Positions 59,617 through 64,000 of a stretch of 64,000 nucleotides of DNA are shown one piece after another. Position 1 is the stretch's first letter. Each line of letters begins with the position of its first letter. A program made the translations under genes and the position numbers. Origin of the DNA: JANNMJ01 sp031425525. Its GTDB lineage: Bacteria > Bacteroidota > Bacteroidia > Cytophagales > Hymenobacteraceae. The stretch spans positions 1 to 64,000 of the forward strand of contig JANPJM010000046.1 of assembly GCA_031425525.1 (NCBI GenBank), given 5' to 3'. A model generated the notes under the pieces. The model was not told the origin of the DNA. It was given only the letters and a program-made list of their open reading frames with translations, and made no database searches.

Positions 59617-61638
59617 TCAATTCTGCGCCGGCAGTACCAGTACCGGCAGCGGGCAGTGGAGCAGCACGTGCGCCGTCACGCTGTGGTGAAACAGCCGACT
59701 GAAGAAACTGCGTGGCCGGGCGATGATAGCCACCAGATCGAATTCGCCGGAGCGGGCGGCGCGCAGAATGCCTTCGTCGGGCGTGACCGCTATTTCGTGC
59801 CGGATTTGCAGATTCGGCTGGTCGGTGAGCAGCCCGGCGCGACGGACGGCTTCGTGGGTACGGCCTAGCGCTTCGGCCTCGGCGACGGCGCCATTGGCCG
59901 CGCTCGTGACGTGGATCACCGTGGCCTCGGCACCGAGTTGGTGGAGCAGGTGGCGCGTGGTGGCCGCGTACGCGCCCAGGGTAAACGGCTCGTCGTCGGC
60001 GCTCACCAGTACCCGCCGGGGTGCCCGGTTGCCCCCTGCACCGGGCGGCACTACCAGCATCGGGTACGGCACGGCGCGCAGCAGATCGAGCGCGGTAGTG
60101 GTTGCCAGCTCGTCGGGAATATCTTCGGCGTCGGGGCGGCCCAGCACGATCAGCGTCGGCGCAAGCCGACGGACGGCGTCGGCCACGGAACTGGTTACCC
60201 GGCCGTGTTCTACTTCGGCTACGGCAGGAACGGGCAGGCTGCGAACGATAGCCGCGAACGCCTGATCGAGCGATTCGCGACTCACATCACCGATTTGGCG
60301 GATGAAGCGATCTGGGTCGAGACTACTCCGCACGATGTGCAGCAGCACCAGCCGCGCGCCTACGGCGTCGGCCAGGGTCGTGGCGTACGCCAAGGCTTGG
60401 TTGGACGGTCGAAAAAAATCAGTAAGTATCAGAAAAACAGGATGCTTCTCCGGCGCCGGCTCGCAGTCCGGCGCTGACTGCCCGGCCAGCCCAATGCGGT
60501 TGACTACTTCCGTCACGCCGGGCATTCCAGCGGCCAGCTCGCCGGCCCGCTGCTGCTCGTCGTAGCCCACCACGGTACCATAGAGCGTTACCTTTCCGGT
60601 CTGGACATTGACGGTAAATTGATGATGCCCCACGATGGCATCGCGTGCCAACGCGGCCTTGATGCGGTCGTGGAGGCTACCGTCGGATAACATCTGCGGT
60701 GAGCGAACCAACAAGTAGTTATGCACACCCCACACCCCAACCACATTGCGCGCATCTTGCTCGGCCGCCTGACGGGCCAACACGTTACTTACCGTACCAC
60801 TCAGTGTCACGATTCCAGATTTGACACGCACCGTTGGCTCGAATGAGAACACCCGTGGGTCATACAGGAAAGTGTCGTACACCGCCTGCGTGATCGAGCT
60901 GTCGGGCCGGGCCACGTATTTTAGTTGGCGTCTGAGGGTGTTGTCGTCGTGCAGATCGATGAGCAAATCCAGGTCGTTCACGGCGAAGGCGCCCGTCGAC
61001 CACGCCACGTTTACCACGTGGCGATGCTCGGCGGCTGTGCCGACGCTGCCGGTGAGCGTAATGATGCCACCAAATACGGCAATGCGCACCCGCTCGGTGT
61101 TGGCGCGCACATCCCACGCCAGCAAATAGCGCAGGTGCGCTGCTTGTCGCTCGTCGGTGTAATGCGACGCTTCCAGGCCGTAGGCGACCTGGTCGGTGAT
61201 GGCTCGTATACCCCGGACGCCGCGAATAACGCGTAGCGCCAATTGTTTTTCGGCCCACGTTCGCACTTGGCCACGCACCTTGACGATCCCATTCTGCGCC
61301 AGGCAGGTCAGGGAGAGATCGCGGGAGGCCGGGTCGTCGGCGAGTGCCTGCGTGACGTCGCTCCGCAGTACGCTGTCGGGCACGACGGGCGTATGAACGG
61401 TCAGTTCATTGATCACGGCACGCACGCCATAGATCGTCTTGGTCGCTTCCTCAACCCATTCGTACACGAGCAGATTGGGTACGCTACCTCGCAGCGTAAC
61501 CACGCCTTCGCGGGTCAGCACAGTGGGCAGATGACTAGCATTATGGGGCCGGGCTGCCAGCAACCGGTTGATGGCGGTCGTGATGGAGTGGTCGGTGATG
61601 GAGCCTGCTGTACGGGGTTGGAGGGCAACGGAAGCCAT
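59617..61638 (-). CDS. Protein with five BON domains and two universal stress protein domains
   Basis: A 673-residue protein with an unusual layout. Five BON domains cover about residues 15-82, 92-160, 168-235, 245-315 and 322-390, each with a GxV/IxLxGxV core (GVVTLRGSV, GIVKVRGQV, GIITLTGSV, GIVTLSGTV, GKVTLYGTV). Two Usp domains follow (about 402-535, FLILTDFFRPSNQALAYATT and MLVVPPGAG; 540-672, RRVLVSADDEPFTLGAYAAT and LPVLVLPAQN). No signal peptide is seen, so it should be cytoplasmic. The combination suggests a stress protein linked to the micro-oxic genes; a CRP/FNR-like site lies upstream. Confidence 0.88.
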   Translation of the reverse strand: MASVALQPRTAGSITDHSITTAINRLLAARPHNASHLPTVLTREGVVTLRGSVPNLLVYEWVEEATKTIYGVRAVINELTVHTPVVPDSVLRSDVTQALADDPASRDLSLTCLAQNGIVKVRGQVRTWAEKQLALRVIRGVRGIRAITDQVAYGLEASHYTDERQAAHLRYLLAWDVRANTERVRIAVFGGIITLTGSVGTAAEHRHVVNVAWSTGAFAVNDLDLLIDLHDDNTLRRQLKYVARPDSSITQAVYDTFLYDPRVFSFEPTVRVKSGIVTLSGTVSNVLARQAAEQDARNVVGVWGVHNYLLVRSPQMLSDGSLHDRIKAALARDAIVGHHQFTVNVQTGKVTLYGTVVGYDEQQRAGELAAGMPGVTEVVNRIGLAGQSAPDCEPAPEKHPVFLILTDFFRPSNQALAYATTLADAVGARLVLLHIVRSSLDPDRFIRQIGDVSRESLDQAFAAIVRSLPVPAVAEVEHGRVTSSVADAVRRLAPTLIVLGRPDAEDIPDELATTTALDLLRAVPYPMLVVPPGAGGNRAPRRVLVSADDEPFTLGAYAATTRHLLHQLGAEATVIHVTSAANGAVAEAEALGRTHEAVRRAGLLTDQPNLQIRHEIAVTPDEGILRAARSGEFDLVAIIARPRSFFSRLFHHSVTAHVLLHCPLPVLVLPAQN

Positions 61639-61714
61639 ATTTTTCCAAGACGAGGTGAGCTGGTGAATGACTCGAAAAGCACCACAAAAATCCCCGAATC
61701 AGCCAGCAGCCAGT

Positions 61715-61728
61715 ATGATGAGTTTCAG
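61715..61728. promoter_or_regulatory. CRP/FNR-like operator upstream of the BON-Usp gene
   Basis: CTGAAACTCATCAT (minus strand) keeps the TGA-N6-TCA core but is less symmetrical. Its centre is 34.5 bases from the middle of the TTTG core of a -7 element GATTTTTG (minus strand, 61685-61692), as before hemF and ccoNO. The rest of 61639-62181 shows no gene. Confidence 0.5.
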
Positions 61729-62063
61729 GTCAGCGCCTGAGGTATATCAAGTTTGGAGGGGCTGGCGGTTGTAAACCTTGCGGCCTCATCTCTTCTGCCA
61801 CGCACACCGAGAGTGTGGCGATGCGCTGAGCAATGCCGGCTGCGTGCGGCTCGGCGCGCGGCAGCAAGTAGATGGTACGGTGCCGGCAGCGGTGCTTGGT
61901 GCCGGCCGTATATTAGGTAGACAACGCTTGCGATACGTAACTAGAAGGGTTTTTCATTTAAACAGTGGTTTATCAAGAGCGGTTAGTACATCCAGCAATC
62001 CACTGCTATACCTAACCAACGCGCAAGCCGCTTAGCGCAATGCACATTTCCCGTGCGCACCGC

Positions 62064-62094
62064 TTGGCAACAACCCACCCGTTCCCTACCTTTG
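62064..62094 (+). promoter_or_regulatory. Promoter of tRNA-Ser(TGA)
   Basis: TTG at 62064-62066 and TACCTTTG at 62087-62094 are 20 bases apart, the same as before the other tRNA-Ser gene. Confidence 0.7.
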
Positions 62095-62181
62095 CACCAG
62101 CGCAAGCGGGCGCTTCCGCAGCATAAATCGGCGCCGGCCAATAGGCGGGTTTTGGTTGAAACCGGAAAGCGCTACCCACCC

Positions 62182-62266
62182 AGAGAGCTGGCAGAGTGGT
62201 CGATTGCGGCGGTCTTGAAAACCGTTGAGGGTTAAACCTCCGGGGGTTCGAATCCCTCGCTCTCTA
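62182..62266 (+). tRNA. tRNA-Ser (anticodon TGA)
   Basis: Acceptor arms AGAGAGC and GCTCTCT pair. The anticodon stem GCGGT/ACCGT with loop CTTGAAA gives anticodon TGA. A long variable arm and the T arm GGGGGTTCGAATCCCTC are present, as for tRNA-Ser. No CCA is encoded. Confidence 0.95.
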
Positions 62267-62285
62267 CAACATAGGTTGTACACCG

Positions 62286-62317
62286 CCGCCCCGGTTGCTT
62301 TACGGCAGCCGGGGCGG
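62286..62317 (+). terminator. Hairpin after tRNA-Ser(TGA)
   Basis: CCGCCCCGG (62286-62294) pairs with CCGGGGCGG (62309-62317) followed by TTTGCGTTT. It is likely to end or process the tRNA transcript. Confidence 0.7.
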
Positions 62318-62347
62318 TTTGCGTTTCAATCCTCCCTATCAAACGCC

Positions 62348-62383
62348 AAAAAGCCCGCCTCCACACCGGAGACGGGCTTTTTA
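62348..62383. terminator. Intrinsic terminator
   Basis: AAAAAGCCCGCCTCC pairs with GGAGACGGGCTTTTT around a short loop, with A and T tracts on the two sides; it can serve both directions. Nothing else is recognised between here and 62530. Confidence 0.85.
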
Positions 62384-62530
62384 ATTGGTTTCAGTTCGTT
62401 CGTATTTTCAGTTCGATGTAACAGTAAAGTATTATTTTTATGATGATAACGGCTGTATAACCAATGAGTTACCGAAAATTGCGTAATGGATCAGAGTAGA
62501 AAACCGCCGACCTGTCGCGCGCACTTCGCG

Positions 62531-64000
62531 TTACCGCACCACCAGCCGAAGCGTAGTGGCGGGCTTGCCGGGCCGCGTGAGCCGCACCGCGTACACCCCA
62601 GGCCGAAGACTGGATAAATCGAGAGGTAGTTGCCGGGTTCCGGGTTGAACAGTCACCGACTGCGCGTAGACCTGACGCCCGACGGCATCGAAGACCCGCA
62701 CGCCGGCGATGCCGTTTTGCTCGATTTCGGCCGAGAGAGTGACGCTGGCCGTTGCCGGATTCGGGTAGAGTGTAGTTGGCGCGTCGGCGGCCAAGACATC
62801 GGCTGCGGCCGTGATGGGCGGCTGCGATACCAGCGTCACTACCGTATTTGTCGGGATGGCGGCGTTGAAATCGAAGGTGATGTGCGCCGCTCCCGGAATG
62901 CGCATCCCCGGCCACAGGGTGGGCCGCGGCTTCACCTGAAACCGCACAAAACCCTGCGAGCGCAGCACGTCGATGGCACGATACGGCAGCCGGATGCGCG
63001 GAAACGTCATCGTCAGCACGCCATCGGATGCGATGCGATACTGGCAATTATGCGACGAACCCACGAGTTGCAACGTGCCGATTTGCAGCATCGACGCGGG
63101 CAGCGAATCGACAATCGTGACGGCAAAAGCCGTATCGTTGCCGAGGTTCTCGAACCGAATCAGATAATCGAGTTTTTCGCCGCCGGCGAGTTGCGACAAC
63201 GACAATTCGCTGTGGTTGACGGTGAGGTCGTTGGGGTCGTAGGAACTCGTGACCACCTGCCGGATAGTGTCGATGTTGTCGTAGGGGTTGCGGTCGTTGA
63301 TGCTCGGCAGCGGTTGGATGGCGGCCGTGGCCGCGAATGGCGCGCCAACCGGCGTTGTGACGGGTACGCTGAAAGTCACATCCAGCTCGCGCACGGCGAA
63401 AGGCGCCAGCGTCGGCAAATTCCAGGAGCGGGTTGAACCGGTACCCTGGCTGCTCGGTACGGTGCCGATGATGGTGGCGGGCGCCGGCACATCAATCATG
63501 ACCTGCGCCTGTCGGATGGTATCCGTACCTACGTTCTCGACCCGCGCGCGGTACCGTTGCGGCAACCCCGGCCGCAGCCCCGAATACGGCGCAAACGTAA
63601 TCCGCAAGTCGGGTTGGTTGGGCACAGCGCCAATGCCGAAATCGAGCGACCCTACCGTGCCGGAGCTTGGGAGCGGGCCTTGGTAGCCAGCCACGCCCTG
63701 CGTCAGGTAGTAGTAGGGCGGCAGGAACGGCACCAGTATATCGTAGTAGCTCGTGGGCGTATCGATGTGAATGGAGAAAACGCCCATCGGTGGCCCCGCC
63801 AGCGCCGAACAAACCTCCCCGTTATTGACCACCACTACAGGCCGCGCAAACGGCCCTTCGCTGATGTCACGGCGGCCGTTGCCGTCGGCATCGAAGTAGA
63901 CCTGGCCCACCAAAAACACGTTCTGGGGGTTGTAGTTGTTGCCGCCGACCGCTCCACCTCCCACCACACTGCCGATGTAAGGCGGTGGCTCCACGGTGTT
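62531..64000 (-). CDS. Secreted T9SS cargo protein, N-terminus beyond the window
   Basis: The open frame continues past the right edge, so this is the C-terminal part (at least 489 residues) of a larger protein. Visible domains are: a region with FLVGQVYFDADGNGRRDISE (SdrD B-like), a DUF11-like/conserved repeat domain (about 135-250), a second such domain (about 255-380, KLDYLIRFENLGNDTAFAVT), and a type A T9SS sorting domain (TTLYPNPATASVTLSAEIEQ, LRPGVYAVRLTRPGK). It should be exported and attached to the surface. Function is unknown. The terminator pair at 62286-62383 lies downstream. Confidence 0.82.
   Translation of the reverse strand, partial: NTVEPPPYIGSVVGGGAVGGNNYNPQNVFLVGQVYFDADGNGRRDISEGPFARPVVVVNNGEVCSALAGPPMGVFSIHIDTPTSYYDILVPFLPPYYYLTQGVAGYQGPLPSSGTVGSLDFGIGAVPNQPDLRITFAPYSGLRPGLPQRYRARVENVGTDTIRQAQVMIDVPAPATIIGTVPSSQGTGSTRSWNLPTLAPFAVRELDVTFSVPVTTPVGAPFAATAAIQPLPSINDRNPYDNIDTIRQVVTSSYDPNDLTVNHSELSLSQLAGGEKLDYLIRFENLGNDTAFAVTIVDSLPASMLQIGTLQLVGSSHNCQYRIASDGVLTMTFPRIRLPYRAIDVLRSQGFVRFQVKPRPTLWPGMRIPGAAHITFDFNAAIPTNTVVTLVSQPPITAAADVLAADAPTTLYPNPATASVTLSAEIEQNGIAGVRVFDAVGRQVYAQSVTVQPGTRQLPLDLSSLRPGVYAVRLTRPGKPATTLRLVVR

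Overview
The window looks like a chromosomal segment of a GC-rich member of the Bacteroidota. The evidence is: several large secreted proteins ending in type IX secretion (T9SS) sorting domains, promoters of the Bacteroidota type (a TTG element about 20 bases before TAnnTTTG), a fused CcoN-CcoO cytochrome oxidase gene, and the ftsX-DUF3098-uppP-truB-ribF cluster. The exact family cannot be settled from sequence alone; a Hymenobacter-like cytophagal lineage is a guess. No rRNA genes or CRISPR arrays were seen. There are two tRNA-Ser genes.

Layout. 1-0.2 kb: the tail of an IS5-type transposase. 0.2-5.8 kb: one leftward cluster (ftsX, DUF3098, uppP, truB, ribF, a small membrane protein, scoA, scoB). 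5.9-6.5 kb: a decayed ISAs1-type insertion element with both terminal repeats still readable. 6.7-13.3 kb: secreted T9SS cargo, including a secreted cyclophilin. 13.4-20.8 kb: surface polysaccharide genes (rfbC, glycosyltransferase, acyltransferase), a membrane-anchored cytochrome c, hflX, and a membrane glycosyltransferase-like protein with a lipoprotein. 21-29 kb: three kynurenine/3-hydroxyanthranilate pathway enzymes (3-hydroxyanthranilate dioxygenase, ACMS decarboxylase, kynureninase) interleaved with two more GT-C-like membrane proteins and a lipoprotein. 29-43 kb: amino acid dehydrogenase, MscS channel, T9SS cargo, an S41-like protease, Sua5, MltG, a thioesterase and a BrkB-family protein. 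43-62 kb: a micro-oxic respiration region: hemF, a response regulator fused to a CRP-type DNA-binding module, its histidine kinase, a TauE/SafE-like protein, ccoH, ccoG, ccoP, ccoQ, ccoNO, ccoS, ccoI and a five-BON/two-Usp protein. This region is interrupted at 53.9-56.8 kb by an AT-rich two-gene ATPase + HNH nuclease unit that resembles the Septu (PtuA-PtuB) anti-phage system. The window ends in a partial T9SS cargo gene.

Main new-looking points. (1) A 14-base CRP/FNR-like palindrome (CTGAy-N4-rTCAG) occurs before hemF (twice), ccoNO and ccoI, with a weaker copy before the BON-Usp gene. Before hemF, ccoNO and BON-Usp its centre sits the same 34.5 bases from the middle of the TTTG core of a -7 element, so a local regulon run by the adjacent response-regulator/CRP fusion is a reasonable hypothesis. 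(2) Upstream of ccoNO there are seven tandem 21-base units, five of them well conserved, i.e. phased at two helical turns. (3) The Septu-like pair is inserted between ccoNO and ccoS-ccoI. (4) Several genes start five to nine bases after a TAnnTTTG/TACCTTCG box, which suggests leaderless or nearly leaderless mRNAs.
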